Assembly (NCBI RefSeq): GCF_900106095.1
Contig: NZ_FNUD01000002.1
Span: forward strand, 3,679,501 to 3,743,500
Length of the DNA: 64,000 bases
Direction: 5' to 3'
Source of the DNA: Pseudomonas deceptionensis
GTDB taxonomy: Bacteria; Pseudomonadota; Gammaproteobacteria; Pseudomonadales; Pseudomonadaceae
This document shows positions 63,239 through 64,000 of the stretch, in pieces (the first letter of the stretch is position 1; every line of letters begins with the position of its first letter). A program made the translations under genes and the position numbers. The notes under the pieces are model-generated. The model did no database searches. It was not told the DNA's origin and was given only the letters and a program-made list of their open reading frames with translations.

Positions 63239-64000
63239 ATGAATGCCACAGCAGCCCGTTGGCTGAACAAAGTGCCCGAGGTGACGCTGTCATTCTGGGT
63301 GATCAAGATCATGTCCACGACCGTGGGCGAAACCGGTGCCGACTATCTGGCCGTCGATGCCGGCTTCGGCGCGGGCTGGACCAGCCTCGGCATGGCCGCC
63401 CTGCTGGCGATTGCGCTGTTCTGCCAGATGCGGACCAAGGCCTACACCCCCTGGATTTACTGGCTGACCGTGGTGCTGGTCAGCATCGTGGGTACGCAGA
63501 TCACCGATATTCTGACCGACAAGCTGGACGTCAGCCTGTACACCAGCACGGCGATTTTTTCCGTGTTGCTCGGGCTCAATTTTCTGGTCTGGTACCGAAC
63601 CGAACGCAGCCTGTCGATCCACGAAATCGTTACCCCGCGGCGCGAGTTGTTCTATTGGGCCACGGTGCTCTGCACCTTTGCCCTGGGCACCGCGGCCGGT
63701 GACCTGGCGACCGAAGCCCTGGGCCTGGGTTTCACCCTCGGCGCGGTCATCTTCGCAGCCTTGATTGCCCTCACCCTCGTGGCCTGGCGCACGGGCGCCA
63801 ACACCGTACTGAGCTTCTGGATCGCCTACATCCTTACCCGCCCGTTCGGTGCATCCCTGGGCGACCTGCTGACCCAGGCCAAGACCTACGGTGGCCTGGG
63901 CATGGGCGCCACCTGGACCAGCGCCCTGTTTCTCAGCGTGATTGTCCTGCTGGTGGCCGCCGCGCAAATCAGTGTCGGCAACCGCAAAGCCGTTACCGCC
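63239..64000 (+). CDS. COG4705-type multi-pass membrane protein, 3' end beyond right edge
   Basis: The visible 254 codons start at the ATG at 63239 with AGGGG upstream and have no stop before the window ends. Several membrane helices in what looks like a duplicated unit: KVPEVTLSFWVIKIMSTTVGETGADYLA near the start and NTVLSFWIAYILTRPFGASLGDLLT later. This repeated F-W-x-x-x-x-x-T-x-x-x-x-x-G-D pattern is that of COG4705 proteins, some linked to manganese or stress in other bacteria. Function here is unknown. Confidence 0.75.
   Translation, partial: MNATAARWLNKVPEVTLSFWVIKIMSTTVGETGADYLAVDAGFGAGWTSLGMAALLAIALFCQMRTKAYTPWIYWLTVVLVSIVGTQITDILTDKLDVSLYTSTAIFSVLLGLNFLVWYRTERSLSIHEIVTPRRELFYWATVLCTFALGTAAGDLATEALGLGFTLGAVIFAALIALTLVAWRTGANTVLSFWIAYILTRPFGASLGDLLTQAKTYGGLGMGATWTSALFLSVIVLLVAAAQISVGNRKAVTA

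Noticed and set aside
63145..63967. Two other open frames over the last 860 bases
   Set aside because: The frame from ATG 63239 encodes repeated membrane segments of a known family; the others are shadows.

Overview
The window reads as a stretch of Pseudomonas-type chromosome, probably P. fluorescens/fragi group; this genus call is an inference from gene content (glcDEF, a rulAB-like umuDC pair, fbp iron transport, LexA box CTGTATATNNATACAG) and from uniformly GC-rich, tightly packed coding sequence. No rRNA, tRNA, CRISPR array, insertion sequence or phage gene was seen.

Left part (1-24.8 kb) is a mosaic of small metabolic units. 1-8.5 kb is a leftward siderophore-import operon: two half-size ABC exporter-type proteins, two FecCD permeases, an ATPase, a FatB-type lipoprotein and a TonB receptor cut by the left edge. 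The import genes are in the bauDCEBA/fatDC order. No siderophore biosynthesis gene is present, and a divergent TetR gene sits at the head. Next come a DHA2 drug exporter with a divergent LysR regulator, a glutathione S-transferase, a glycine-zipper protein, glycolate oxidase glcDEF, an SOS-controlled umuDC pair, a sucrose hydrolase/sucrose permease pair with a LacI-type operator, a DUF2834 protein, an XRE/MmyB regulator, azlCD and an ASCH-domain protein.

The centre (24.8-59.2 kb, about 34 kb) is one continuous, nearly complete flagellar system of the lateral (Flag-2/Laf) type. It carries the lateral-type hallmarks lafK (sigma54 activator), lafA (short flagellin), lafZ-like (membrane wHTH regulator), lafW-like, lafS/T/U (sigma28, MotA, MotB) and lafB-F. 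Blocks are flgBCDEFGHIJKL-lafW (leftward), flgA, lafA and lafZ (rightward), fliDSTKLA-motAB (leftward), flgMN (leftward), lafK-fliEFGHIJ (leftward) and fliMNPQR-flhBA (rightward). Sigma54-type -24/-12 sites precede flgB and fliD, with a weaker one at fliM. A matching sigma28-type element (TTAAG-N15-GTCGCC) precedes lafA and flgM. This wiring suggests LafK plus RpoN turn on structural genes and LafS turns on filament genes, with FlgM as brake. There is no fliO and no chemotaxis gene, and FliM lacks the usual CheY-binding N-terminus. fliK, the hook-length ruler gene, is split by a 7-bp tandem duplication.

The right part (59.5-64 kb) is an fbpABC-type ferric iron ABC transporter and the start of a COG4705-type membrane protein that runs off the right edge.
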